From NCBI GenBank assembly GCA_035477115.1, contig DATIKW010000019.1:15100-79099 (forward strand): DNA of 64,000 bases, read 5' to 3'. Within the stretch, counting starts at the first letter, position 1. Every line of letters starts with the position of its first letter. This document shows positions 7,444 through 16,057 of the stretch, piece after piece. The DNA is from UBA995 sp035477115 (GTDB lineage: Bacteria; Bacillota; Sulfobacillia; UBA995). The notes under the pieces were generated by a model. That model was not told the DNA's origin and made no database searches. It was given only the letters and a program-made list of their open reading frames with translations. The position numbers and the translations under genes are program-made.

Positions 7444-9624
7444 TTGACCGCCCTGCCCCGCTGCCTGGATCCCGAGGCTCTAGTCGCTGACTTGAATCCC
7501 GCCCAACGGGAGGCGGTGCTCCATCCCCGCGGGCCGCTGCTGGTGCTGGCCGGGGCGGGGAGCGGCAAGACTCGCACCCTCACCTGCCGGGTGGCCTACC
7601 TGATCGCCTCGGAGCAGGCCCGCCCGGAACAGATCCTGGCCATCACTTTCACCAACAAGGCGGCGGGGGAAATGCGCGAGCGCTTGCGCGGCCTGACCGG
7701 CGCAACATCGGCGAAGATGTGGGTGACGACGTTTCACGCGGCCTGTGCGCGTGTCCTTCGCCGGGAAGCCCCGCGCCTGGGTTACTCCCGGGAGTTCAGC
7801 ATCTATGATGCCGAGGATCAGTCGACATTGGCCAGGCGGTGCCTGGAGGACCTCGACTGGGATGAGCGGCGCTATCCGCCGGCGGCGATGATCGCCGCCG
7901 TTAGCCGGGCCAAGAGCGAATTGCTCGATCCGGATGGGGCCTGGGAAGCCGCCCGCGATTACCAGGGCGAGCGGGTGGCCGTGTTCTACCGCCGTTACGC
8001 CGAACGCCTCCGGGCGGCCAACGCCCTGGACTTCGACGATTTGCTCGCCTTGACCGTGCGCCTTTTCCGCGAGCAGCCGGGCGTCCTGGACGCCTACCGG
8101 GATCGTTTCCGCCAGGTGCTGGTGGACGAATACCAGGACACCAATCACGCCCAGTACGTCCTGGTCAACTTGCTCACGGCTCAGCATCGCGAGCTGTTCG
8201 CCGTCGGCGACAACGACCAGAGCATCTACGGTTGGCGGAATGCCGACATCCGCAACATCCTCGAGTTCCAGCGGGACTATCCCGATGCGCGGATCATCCG
8301 GCTGGAACAGAACTACCGGTCTACCCGATGGGTGCTCGAACTCGCCAATGCCCTCATAACCAACAACGTCGATCGTTTTCCCAAGCTGCTCTGGACTCAG
8401 CGACCGGATGGGGCGCTGCCTCACCTCAGGGTGGCCCAGGACGAGCGCGACGAGGCGGCCGGGGTGGTGCGGCACATGGCCGCCGGGCTCCGGGCCGGGA
8501 GGGATCCAGGGTCGTTCGCCGTGTTATACCGCACCCATGCCCAGTCCCGGGTGTTCGAGGAGGAACTGATGCGGGCCGGCGTCGCCTACCAACTCATCGG
8601 CGGTGTCAGGTTCTACGAGCGGCGCGAGGTGAAAGATATCCTGGCCTACCTGCGGCTGCTGCTCAACCCCGCCGACGACCTCGCCGCGGAGCGGGTCCTG
8701 AACGTGCCGCCGCGGGGGATCGGACCGGCCACCCTGGCGCGGCTGCGGGCCTCCGGGCTGCCCCTGGTCCAGGCATGCGGGATGGAGGCGTGCCGGGATG
8801 CGCTGCCGGCACGGACAGCCGAGGCGCTGCGGGAGTTCCACCAACTGCTCTCCACTTTGCGCGGACTGGCCGAGGCGTTGCCGCTAGCCGCGCTGGTCCA
8901 GCGGGTGATCGAGGACAGCGGGTACGCGGCGTGGCTGCGCGGTCAAGCGACGGAGGAGGCGGCCGGACGCCTGGAGAACCTCGATGAGTTAGTCTCGCTG
9001 GCCGAGAGCTTCGCCCGGGACAGCGACGACCCCTCGCTCGAAGCTTTCCTCGAGCTGACGGCCCTGGTGGCCGACGTGGACGGCCTGAAAGGCGAGGCGG
9101 GAGGCGTCGCGCTCATGACCGCCCACAATGCCAAGGGTCTCGAATTCCCCACCGTGTTCATCGTCGGGCTGGAGGACGGCATTTTCCCTCATATTCGCTC
9201 ACTCGACGACCGCGTCAAACTGGAAGAAGAACGCAGGCTCTTATACGTGGGTCTTACTCGGGCTCAGGATGAGTTGCGCCTCAGTTACGCCCGGGGCCGG
9301 ACCCGTTTCGGCCGGGCCACGGCGATGGTGCCCTCGCGTTTCCTGGCCGAGTTGCCGCCTCACCTGCTGGAGCGCGAGGAGGCATCCCCGGCCCTGGCCG
9401 CGCTGCGGGAACGGCCGGGCCGGCGTCGGCTCGCTGAACCGGCGGCCGCGGACGGACCGGTTGAAGATTTCCAGGCCGGCGACCGGGTCATCCACCCCCG
9501 CTGGGGGTTGGGCATGGTGGTGACTTGCCGGGAGGTCGAAGGCGATCAGGAGTTGAAGCTGGCTTTCGCCGGCCTGGGCTTGAAGACCGTGCTGGCGAGC
9601 CTCGCCCGGTTGCGCCGGGCATGA
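7444..9624 (+). CDS. pcrA: UvrD/PcrA-type superfamily 1 DNA helicase
   Basis: This 3'-5' DNA helicase acts in repair and replication. The 726-residue protein has all SF1A motifs: Q-motif LNPAQREAV, Walker A GAGSGKT (Lys42), motif Ia AITFTNKAA, DEYQDTN, QNYRST, and TAHNAKGLEFPTVF. It ends in the Tudor-like tail typical of PcrA (FQAGDRVIHPRWGLGMV). TTG 7444 is the start, 9 bases after the SD AAGGAGG. In Bacillota pcrA is usually followed directly by ligA and gatCAB. Here about 2.6 kb intervene, containing an IS remnant and foreign-looking genes. Confidence 0.95.
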   Translation: MTALPRCLDPEALVADLNPAQREAVLHPRGPLLVLAGAGSGKTRTLTCRVAYLIASEQARPEQILAITFTNKAAGEMRERLRGLTGATSAKMWVTTFHAACARVLRREAPRLGYSREFSIYDAEDQSTLARRCLEDLDWDERRYPPAAMIAAVSRAKSELLDPDGAWEAARDYQGERVAVFYRRYAERLRAANALDFDDLLALTVRLFREQPGVLDAYRDRFRQVLVDEYQDTNHAQYVLVNLLTAQHRELFAVGDNDQSIYGWRNADIRNILEFQRDYPDARIIRLEQNYRSTRWVLELANALITNNVDRFPKLLWTQRPDGALPHLRVAQDERDEAAGVVRHMAAGLRAGRDPGSFAVLYRTHAQSRVFEEELMRAGVAYQLIGGVRFYERREVKDILAYLRLLLNPADDLAAERVLNVPPRGIGPATLARLRASGLPLVQACGMEACRDALPARTAEALREFHQLLSTLRGLAEALPLAALVQRVIEDSGYAAWLRGQATEEAAGRLENLDELVSLAESFARDSDDPSLEAFLELTALVADVDGLKGEAGGVALMTAHNAKGLEFPTVFIVGLEDGIFPHIRSLDDRVKLEEERRLLYVGLTRAQDELRLSYARGRTRFGRATAMVPSRFLAELPPHLLEREEASPALAALRERPGRRRLAEPAAADGPVEDFQAGDRVIHPRWGLGMVVTCREVEGDQELKLAFAGLGLKTVLASLARLRRA

Positions 9625-9804
9625 GATGGGGGCAGGCCGGCCTCCCCGAACAGGAAAAGCCTGATGGCGGCGTTTTTCAGCTTCACCGAGGTTCTCTACA
9701 GCCGGCAGCGGAGGCATTCGGCTCTCGCCTATCTCACCCCCGACGAGTACGAAAGGGAAACACTGCACGCGTGCCGAACCACCGAACGACAGATGGCAAG
9801 TTAG
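9625..9804 (+). pseudogene. C-terminal remnant of an IS3-family transposase (OrfB)
   Basis: Directly after the pcrA stop and in the same frame is a short stretch whose translation from 9664 contains EVLYSRQRRHSALAYLTPDEYE. This matches the end of the integrase domain of IS3-family transposases (typically ...YNRxRRHSALGYLSPxEFE). The frame stops at TAG 9802. No start of the element, no DDE triad and no terminal inverted repeats are present, so only a fragment of about 50 codons remains. It marks the left edge of a non-conserved insert between pcrA and ligA. Confidence 0.75.
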
Positions 9805-9993
9805 ATCCACAGTCTGCGGGCGAGTTCCGACAGCTTACTTAAGTTGGTCGACATCGGCAAGAAGATACATCTTGCACCGATGGTGGCTGGCGGCACATTG
9901 GGAATCGCTCAACTGGCTCAGGGTCAGTATGTGGCCGCCATTCCGGTCGTCGGCACGGGATCGATGATGACGCTCATCCTCCTCGGTAGGTAG
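9805..9993 (+). pseudogene. Open-frame remnant ending in a hydrophobic tail
   Basis: The frame continues after the transposase-remnant stop for 62 codons to TAG 9991. Its translation has a short helical part (SLRASSDSLLKLVDIGKKI) and then a glycine-rich hydrophobic end (MVAGGTLGIAQLAQG, then VVGTGSMMTLILLG). There is no SD and no good start, and it abuts the transposase fragment. It therefore looks like the 3' end of a gene whose 5' part was removed by the insertion. No family is recognised. It may be a lost partner of the two genes that follow. Confidence 0.4.
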
Positions 9994-10133
9994 CGTCGCG
10001 CAGTTACGAGGCGAAGAGCGATGAGGGCGCCGAGGCCGTATAACAGCCGGATGCACCGGACGAGGTCCGCGCCGGCAACGAACCGCGGCCCTCGCAGCCG
10101 ATCCGGGCGTTGGACAGCGCAGGTGAGGACGAG

Positions 10134-10712
10134 ATGCAGGTGAACCCGAGACCGTTGCAGGGGGCCTGGGATGACGGTCGGGTTCTGGATCGGCACGTCA
10201 GCAGCAGCGAGTTCATCGGGTACAACGAGTATGGACATCCTCAGTTCGACAGCACGCGCACCGAGGTAGGTGAGTTCCTCTATAGGCTGAAGTATCGAGG
10301 AGATCAAGCCGCTGTCGGACCCATCGCCCAAGCTGCGTGCGACTTCGTTCGCAGCTGGAACCCTGGGGTTGACGTCATTGTTCCGGCATCGCCCAGTAGG
10401 AATCGGGCGGTCCAGCCGCTGTTCCTGATCGCCGATGAACTCGGAAGGTTGCTGGGGCTGCCCGTAGACAAGACGAGCGTGCGAAAGACGAAGGCAACAC
10501 CCGAACTCAAGAATGTCGACTACGCGCAGCGGGTTGAGTTGCTCAGGGAGGCGCATGATCTTGAAGGCGATAAGCTGCGGGGCCGACGGGTTCTGCTCCT
10601 TGATGACCTCTACCAGTCTGGCGCTACGATGAATGCCTTGACGCATCTTCTAAAGGAATTGGGCGGCGCGTCCGCGGTCTTCGCGTTTGCGTTGACCAAG
10701 ACGGGGAACTGA
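10134..10712 (+). CDS. Phosphoribosyltransferase-fold protein with atypical PRPP loop
   Basis: The 192-residue product has a type I PRTase fold. VDVIVPASPSRNRAVQP forms the strand and loop before the hood, and VLLLDDLYQSGATMNAL near the C terminus is the PRPP-binding loop, with Gln-Ser in place of the usual Thr-Thr. It resembles ComF-like proteins but lacks their zinc-ribbon. ATG 10134 follows GGTGAGG by 5 bases; a TTG at 10110 is possible. The next gene starts 2 bases after its stop. Codon use looks more AT-rich than that of flanking genes, and the gene lies beside an IS remnant, which together suggest acquisition. The substrate is unknown. Confidence 0.7.
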   Translation: MQVNPRPLQGAWDDGRVLDRHVSSSEFIGYNEYGHPQFDSTRTEVGEFLYRLKYRGDQAAVGPIAQAACDFVRSWNPGVDVIVPASPSRNRAVQPLFLIADELGRLLGLPVDKTSVRKTKATPELKNVDYAQRVELLREAHDLEGDKLRGRRVLLLDDLYQSGATMNALTHLLKELGGASAVFAFALTKTGN

Positions 10713-10714
10713 CG

Positions 10715-11332
10715 ATGGAAGCGGTATTTCTCGGCGGTTCACGGCGGATCGCCCGGCTCACCGACGGCATCAGATCCAAGCTAGATGGCCTTATCGAGCG
10801 CGGCCTTTGGTTCTTTGTCGGCGATGCCAACGGCGCGGATCGCGCGCTGCAGCAGCATCTGGCAAATCGAGGGTGCGAACGAGTCGTCGTCTACGCGGTA
10901 GCTGGATCGCTTCGCAACAACGTCGGACACTGGAAGGTGCACTTCGTCGACCCGCCGAGAGGAGCTCGCGGGTTTGAGCTGTATTCGGCAAAGGACAGGC
11001 AGATGGCCAACGATGCGTCGTATGGTTTCATGCTCTGGGACGGAAAGAGTCGCGGAACACTTGAGAATGTCCGCAACCTACTCGCACGACGGAAACCAGT
11101 CGCGGTGCACCTTGCCCCGGCGCGTCGCTTCGTGAGTCTCCAGTCGGAGGAAGACCTGCATAAGCTCGGTCTGTCGCCGAGACCCGAGTTGCGTCCCCAA
11201 CCTGACCGCCCCTTCGGCGGTGCCCCGAGCGCTGCCCAACAAGGCGATGCCGCTGACGGCTGCGGGGCTTCACTATCCGGTCGGTCTCGGCCTAGAAGGC
11301 GGCGCTCTACCAGCGCGCGCGGCCGCTGCTGA
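10715..11332 (+). CDS. SLOG-superfamily (LOG/DprA-like nucleotide-binding) protein
   Basis: The 205-residue product has a Rossmann-like N-terminal part with the glycine-rich MEAVFLGGSR, the motif FFVGDANGADRALQ and the motif MANDASYGFMLWDGKSRGTLENV. This pattern (GDAxGAD, then AD...WDGxSxGT) is typical of SLOG proteins that bind or sense nucleotides. The last 45 or so residues (from about 160) are proline/arginine-rich and look like read-through into non-coding sequence, so the native end may have been lost. The ATG is 2 bases after the PRTase stop, so the two are one operon. Function unknown. Confidence 0.65.
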   Translation: MEAVFLGGSRRIARLTDGIRSKLDGLIERGLWFFVGDANGADRALQQHLANRGCERVVVYAVAGSLRNNVGHWKVHFVDPPRGARGFELYSAKDRQMANDASYGFMLWDGKSRGTLENVRNLLARRKPVAVHLAPARRFVSLQSEEDLHKLGLSPRPELRPQPDRPFGGAPSAAQQGDAADGCGASLSGRSRPRRRRSTSARGRC

Positions 11333-11378
11333 TCACGATGAAGCTGACGGTCGCGTTCCGCGCCCGCAGCTTATCGGC

Positions 11379-11505
11379 AAAGGGGGCATTCCCTTGACTC
11401 CAGTAGCCCCACCTGGTAGTGTTTTGGCATGGAGGAAGACTACCCGCGAGTTCTCCGGGAACCACTGCCGGTAGTAGGTGCTTGAGTGAAGGGAATACCC
11501 CCTTT
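11379..11505. repeat. 127-bp imperfect inverted repeat spanning the DUF368 start (MITE-like)
   Basis: The arms 11379-11398 and 11486-11505 are reverse complements with two mismatches (AAAGGGGGCATTCCCTT versus AAAGGGGGTATTCCCTT). The pairing continues inward with gaps (for example ACCTGGTAGTG against ACCGGCAGTG). The whole could be a decayed MITE or a long RNA hairpin. The right arm contains the GTG start of the next gene. Confidence 0.7.
11394..11422 (+). promoter_or_regulatory. Possible promoter upstream of the DUF368 gene
   Basis: TTGACT (11394-11399) and a weak TAGTGT (11417-11422) are 17 bases apart, 64 bases before the DUF368 start. The -10 box is poor and the -35 lies inside the left arm of the inverted repeat. 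Confidence 0.3.
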
Positions 11506-12256
11506 GATCCAGGCTCTGCGGGGCATATGGATCGGGGTCGCGATCGTGTTGCCGGGGATAAGCGGCGGCACGGCCGCCCTGATCCTGGGCAGGTATCGCG
11601 AGTTCCTCCAGGCCATCCGCCCCGCTTACTGGCGGCGGGAGGCTTGGCTGCTGGGCGGCGTGGCGCTGGGAGTGCTGGCGGGCGCCCGCGGCATCGGCTA
11701 CTTGCTCGCGCATGTCCCCGGCCCGTTGGGCGGATTCCTGTTCGGCCTGGTGGCGGGCGCCATCCCCGCCATCGCCCGCCGCGCCGGCCCGTTCGCCCTG
11801 CGCCGGCTCGCGCCGGCCCTCGCCGGCATCCTGATCACGCTGGGACTCGGCCGGGCGATGGACCTGGTCCAGGTGGGCCCCACTCCCGCCGGCCTGTTCC
11901 TGGGAGGCGCAGTGGCCAGTGCCGTCATGGTACTGCCCGGCGTGTCCGGAGGGACTATCCTGATCGCCCTCGGCCAGTATCAGCACGTGGTGACCGCCCT
12001 GAACGAGCTTGACTGGCTGACCCTCGCCGCTTTCGGGGGCGGCGGCATCCTCGGATTGTTCGTCCTGTCCCGGGGGATGCTCCGGTTGCTGGGCGAACGA
12101 CCGCGTGGCGCCATGGCCCTGCTCGGCGGGATGATGGCCGGTTCCCTGCCCGTCCTCTGGCCGGGCGCTACCGGTCTGACCTGGGCGGAAGGGGCGGCCA
12201 TGCTGGCGGGGTTCGCGGCGGCTATCCTTGCCCGCCGCGGGGCGGGGGACGACTGA
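11486..12256 (+). CDS. DUF368 membrane protein, undecaprenyl-phosphate transporter (PopT) family
   Basis: The 256-residue protein has about seven hydrophobic helices and two copies of the family signature: IVLPGISGGTAALILGRY near the N terminus and VLPGVSGGTILIALGQY in the middle. DUF368 proteins have been linked to recycling undecaprenyl phosphate across the membrane for cell-wall synthesis, alongside DedA proteins. GTG 11486 is used. Its SD is weak and the start lies inside the 127-bp inverted repeat, so the N terminus is uncertain by a few residues. Its stop overlaps the ligA start (TGATG). Confidence 0.85.
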   Translation: MKGIPPLIQALRGIWIGVAIVLPGISGGTAALILGRYREFLQAIRPAYWRREAWLLGGVALGVLAGARGIGYLLAHVPGPLGGFLFGLVAGAIPAIARRAGPFALRRLAPALAGILITLGLGRAMDLVQVGPTPAGLFLGGAVASAVMVLPGVSGGTILIALGQYQHVVTALNELDWLTLAAFGGGGILGLFVLSRGMLRLLGERPRGAMALLGGMMAGSLPVLWPGATGLTWAEGAAMLAGFAAAILARRGAGDD

Positions 12257-14289
12257 TGGCCGGGGCGATCATGGACCGGCAGGCGGCCGGCGAGACGATG
12301 CGGCGCCTTGCGGCGGAGATTCGCCATCACGATTACCTGTACCACGTCCTGGACCGGCCGGCCATCTCCGATCAGGACTATGACCGGTTGCTGGCATCGC
12401 TGGTACAGCTTGAGGCCGGCTTCCCGGACCTGGTCACGCCGGATTCGCCCACCCGGCGCGTCGGCGGCGCTCCCGCCGAGGGCTTCCAGCAAGTCCGCCA
12501 CCCCGTCCCCATCCTGGGTCTGGACAACGCGACCCGGCCTGAGGAGCTGAGAGATTTCGACCGGAGATTGCGCTCGCTCCTCGGCACCGGGCCGATCGCC
12601 TATACCGCGGAGTTGAAGATCGACGGGCTGTCCGTGGTACTGACCTACGAGGATGGACTGCTGGTTCGAGGAGCCACCCGCGGCGATGGCGAGGTCGGGG
12701 AGGACGTCACCGTCAATCTGCGCACGGTACGGAGCATCCCCCTGCGCCTGCGCGGGACGGCACCCTCCCGGCTTTCGGTCCGCGGCGAAGTGTACCTGTC
12801 CCGAGCGGCTTTCCTCCAGCTCAACGCGGAACGGGAGGCGGCCGGCGAGCCCGCCTTCGCCAACCCCCGCAACGCGGCGGCCGGTTCGGTACGGCAACTG
12901 GACCACCGGGTTACCGCCGCCCGCCGGCTCGAGAGTTTCATCTACGATTTGCTGGAGGTTGAGGGGACGGAGGTCGACTACCACCACCAGGTACTCGGGT
13001 TGCTGGGTGAATGGGGGTTCCGGGTCAACCCCCACTTCCAGCAGTGCCCCGATGTGGAGGGAGTCCTGGATTACTGCCGGCACTGGGTATCACGTTACCG
13101 GGACTTGCCTTACGATACCGATGGGGTTGTAGTCAAGGTGGACAGGCGGGAGGCTCGGCAGCAACTCGGCTACCGGGCGCGCAGCCCTCGCTGGGCGATT
13201 GCCTTCAAGTTCGCCGCCGATGCTCGACTCACGGTGGTGCGCGGGATCGAGGTACAGGTCGGCCGCACGGGGGTGCTGACGCCGGTGGCGGATCTCGAGC
13301 CGGTCCAGTTGGCCGGCTCCACCGTGAGCCGCGCCACCCTGCACAATGAAGACATCCTGCGCGAGAAGGACGTGCGGGTCGGCGACACCGTGTTGGTGCG
13401 GAAGGCCGGGGGCGTCATCCCCGAAGTGGTGGAGGTGGTCCGGGAGCGGAGGCCGGAAGCCGCGGCGCCGGCGGTCTTGCCGGCGACCTGTCCGGCCTGC
13501 GGCACTCCGACCGTTCGCCTCGAGGACGAGGCCGCCCGCCGCTGCCCGAATGCCCTCGGCTGTCCGGCGCAGCGCCAGCAGGCGGTAATCCACTTCGCCA
13601 GCCGCGGCGCCATGGACATCCGGGGTCTCGGGCCCGCCATCGTCGCCCAGTTGTTCGAGGCAGGGCTGCTCGGCGATGTGGCCGACCTCTATGCCTTGTC
13701 CGCCGATCGGCTGGCCGGGCTGCCCCGTCTCGGGCCTCGTTCCGCCGCCAATCTCTTGCAGGCGATCGAGCGGAGCAAGGATAGCCCCCTGCACCGGCTG
13801 GTGTACGCGCTCGGCATCCGCCATGTCGGCGAACAGGTGGCGACGCTGATCGTGGAGCACTTTTCGGATCTCGATCAGCTCCTTCAAGCCGGCGAAGCCG
13901 AGCTGGAGGCCATACCCGGGGTTGGCCCGGAGATCGCCAACTCGGTCGCGGCCTTCTTCCGGGAACCGGCCAATCGCCGCGTGATCGACCGGCTTCGAGC
14001 GGCCGGAGTGGGGGGCGGCGCTCCCCGGCCCGCGCCCCTGACCGGTCTCGAAGGCAAGCAGTTCGTCTTCACGGGGACGCTGCCCGGACTCAGCCGGCAG
14101 GCCGCAAGCGAGGCGGTGAAAGCGCGGGGCGGGCGGGTGGGGTCCGACCTGTCCCGCCATACCGACTACCTGGTGGCGGGAGAGGATCCCGGGTCGAAAC
14201 TCCAGCGCGCCCGGGAACTCGGCGTGACCGTGATCGAGCAGGCGGCCTTCCTCCGCCTGATCGGGCAGGAAGGGGGGCGGGCGGGTTGA
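12256..14289 (+). CDS. ligA: NAD-dependent DNA ligase LigA
   Basis: LigA seals nicks in DNA using NAD. The 677 residues show the Ia domain (HHDYLYHVLDRPAISDQDYD), the adenylation domain with Lys121 in AELKIDGLSV, the OB fold, a four-Cys zinc site (CPACGTP and CPNALGC), HhH motifs and a C-terminal BRCT domain (KQFVFTGTLPGLSR). ATG 12256 overlaps the DUF368 stop; ATG 12271 is an alternative. gatC starts within its stop codon, keeping the common ligA-gatCAB order. Confidence 0.97.
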   Translation: MAGAIMDRQAAGETMRRLAAEIRHHDYLYHVLDRPAISDQDYDRLLASLVQLEAGFPDLVTPDSPTRRVGGAPAEGFQQVRHPVPILGLDNATRPEELRDFDRRLRSLLGTGPIAYTAELKIDGLSVVLTYEDGLLVRGATRGDGEVGEDVTVNLRTVRSIPLRLRGTAPSRLSVRGEVYLSRAAFLQLNAEREAAGEPAFANPRNAAAGSVRQLDHRVTAARRLESFIYDLLEVEGTEVDYHHQVLGLLGEWGFRVNPHFQQCPDVEGVLDYCRHWVSRYRDLPYDTDGVVVKVDRREARQQLGYRARSPRWAIAFKFAADARLTVVRGIEVQVGRTGVLTPVADLEPVQLAGSTVSRATLHNEDILREKDVRVGDTVLVRKAGGVIPEVVEVVRERRPEAAAPAVLPATCPACGTPTVRLEDEAARRCPNALGCPAQRQQAVIHFASRGAMDIRGLGPAIVAQLFEAGLLGDVADLYALSADRLAGLPRLGPRSAANLLQAIERSKDSPLHRLVYALGIRHVGEQVATLIVEHFSDLDQLLQAGEAELEAIPGVGPEIANSVAAFFREPANRRVIDRLRAAGVGGGAPRPAPLTGLEGKQFVFTGTLPGLSRQAASEAVKARGGRVGSDLSRHTDYLVAGEDPGSKLQRARELGVTVIEQAAFLRLIGQEGGRAG

Positions 14290-14576
14290 GCATCACCCGC
14301 GAGCAGGTCTTGGGCGTCGCCGAACTGGCGCGCCTGGCACTCGATGAGGCCGAATTGGCGGCGATGGCCCGCAGCTTGAATGCCATCCTGGACTACATGG
14401 AACTCCTCCGGCGAGCCGACACGACCGGTACGCCGGCGATGACCGACGTTCTGCCACCATGGGACGCCATGCGCGACGATGAGCCCGGGGCGACCCTCGA
14501 ACCCGAAGAGTGGCTGGAGAGCGTCCCCTGTCGGACGGGGCCGTTTCCCATGGTCCCCCGGTTCGTCGAGGAGTGA
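14286..14576 (+). CDS. gatC: Asp/Glu-tRNA amidotransferase subunit C (GatC)
   Basis: GatC is the small subunit that stabilises the GatCAB complex, which turns Glu-tRNA(Gln) and Asp-tRNA(Asn) into Gln- and Asn-tRNA. The 96-residue protein matches the family (SITREQVLGVAELARLAL, then LNAILDYMELL). The TTG start at 14286 overlaps the ligA stop. gatA follows 5 bases after its stop. Confidence 0.95.
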   Translation: MSITREQVLGVAELARLALDEAELAAMARSLNAILDYMELLRRADTTGTPAMTDVLPPWDAMRDDEPGATLEPEEWLESVPCRTGPFPMVPRFVEE

Positions 14577-14581
14577 GCGCC

Positions 14582-16057
14582 ATGCGGCTCTTGGACGGCG
14601 CGGTCCGGCTGGCGGAGGGTATGGCCCGCGGTGAATACAGCGCCGGGGAGCTGGCGCGGACGGCTCTCGAGCAGATCGCCCGGCTGGACAGCGGGCTCGG
14701 TTGCTTCATCACCGTCACCGGCGAGACGGCCCTGGAGCAGGCGGAAGCGGTCGATCGCGCCCGGGCGCGAGGCGAGGGAATGCCGCTCCTGGCCGGGATC
14801 CCCATGGCGCTCAAGGACAATCTGTGCACCCGCGGCATCGCCACCACCTGCGCGTCGCGCATCCTGGAGGGCTATGTTCCCCCCTACGACGCCACGGCAT
14901 GGACCCGGCTGCGAGCAGTCGGAGCGGTGTTGATGGGCAAGACCAATATGGACGAGTTCGCCATGGGGTCGTCCACCGAGAATTCCGCCTTCCGGCCCAC
15001 CGCTAATCCCTGGGATGGGGATCGGGTGCCGGGCGGTTCCAGCGGAGGCTCCGCCGCGGCCGTGGCCGCCGGCGAGGCGGCCTACGCGCTGGGTTCGGAT
15101 ACCGGAGGTTCGGTCCGGCAACCGGCCGCCCTGACCGGGGTCGTGGGGTTGAAACCCACTTACGGCCGGGTGTCCCGGTACGGCCTGGTCGCGTTCGCTT
15201 CCTCTCTGGACCAGGTCGGCCCCATCGCTCGCACCGTGGCCGACTGCGCCCTCATCCTGCAAGCCATCGCCGGCCGCGATCCTCTGGACGCCACTTCGGC
15301 GCCGGCCGACGTTCCCGATTACCGGGCTACGCTCGAGGCGGGCGTTCGCGGCCTTCGAATCGGCGTGCCCCGGGAGTATTTCGGACCGGGGGTGGCCCCG
15401 GGTGTGGGCGACCGGGTCCGGGAGGCCCTGGCAGTGCTGGCCGGCCTGGGCGCCGCCGTCGAGGAATGCTCGCTGCCGCACACCGAGTACGGCCTGGCCG
15501 CTTACTACTTGCTGGCACCGGCGGAGGCATCCTCCAACCTGGCACGGTATGACGGCATCCGCTACGGGCGGCGGACCGGCGGCCGGCATGCGCTGCGCGA
15601 CTTGTACTGCGCCACCCGGGGGGAAGGCTTCGGCCCCGAGGTGAAACGGAGGATCATGCTCGGCACCTATGCGCTGTCCAGCGGTTACTACGATGCGTAC
15701 TACCTCAAGGCCCAGAGAGTCCGGACCCTGGTCAGCCGCGACTTCCATGCGGCCTTCGAGCGCTTCGACCTGCTGGCGGCCCCGACCTCGCCCGACGTCG
15801 CCTTTCGCCGCGGCGAGTGCGCGGGCGATCCCCTGAAGCTCTACATGGCCGACGCCCTCACCATACCCGCCAACCTGGCGGGGCTGCCGGCCATCTCCGT
15901 GCCGTGCGGGTTCAGCCGCGGCCTGCCGGTGGGGCTCCAACTCATCGGCCGCGCCTTCGACGAGGGCACGCTCTTGCGGGCCGGCCATGCTTACCAGGAA
16001 GCCACTAGCGAATGGCGCCGTCCTCCGCCGGCGGCGGGAGAGGGCGGAGCGGTATGA
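14582..16057 (+). CDS. gatA: Asp/Glu-tRNA amidotransferase subunit A (GatA)
   Basis: GatA is the amidase that releases ammonia from glutamine for GatB. The 491-residue amidase-signature protein has the catalytic triad Lys78 (MALKDNL), cis-Ser153 (GGSSGGS) and nucleophile Ser177 (DTGGSVRQPAA). ATG 14582 was chosen because it gives the family-typical N terminus and follows gatC by 5 bases. Its stop overlaps the gatB ATG (ATGA). Confidence 0.97.
   Translation: MRLLDGAVRLAEGMARGEYSAGELARTALEQIARLDSGLGCFITVTGETALEQAEAVDRARARGEGMPLLAGIPMALKDNLCTRGIATTCASRILEGYVPPYDATAWTRLRAVGAVLMGKTNMDEFAMGSSTENSAFRPTANPWDGDRVPGGSSGGSAAAVAAGEAAYALGSDTGGSVRQPAALTGVVGLKPTYGRVSRYGLVAFASSLDQVGPIARTVADCALILQAIAGRDPLDATSAPADVPDYRATLEAGVRGLRIGVPREYFGPGVAPGVGDRVREALAVLAGLGAAVEECSLPHTEYGLAAYYLLAPAEASSNLARYDGIRYGRRTGGRHALRDLYCATRGEGFGPEVKRRIMLGTYALSSGYYDAYYLKAQRVRTLVSRDFHAAFERFDLLAAPTSPDVAFRRGECAGDPLKLYMADALTIPANLAGLPAISVPCGFSRGLPVGLQLIGRAFDEGTLLRAGHAYQEATSEWRRPPPAAGEGGAV

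Noticed and set aside
11234..11300. Integron attC-like site (GCCCAAC core, repeat-like sequence)
   Set aside because: The matching GTTRRRY end was not found, so the attC fold cannot be supported.
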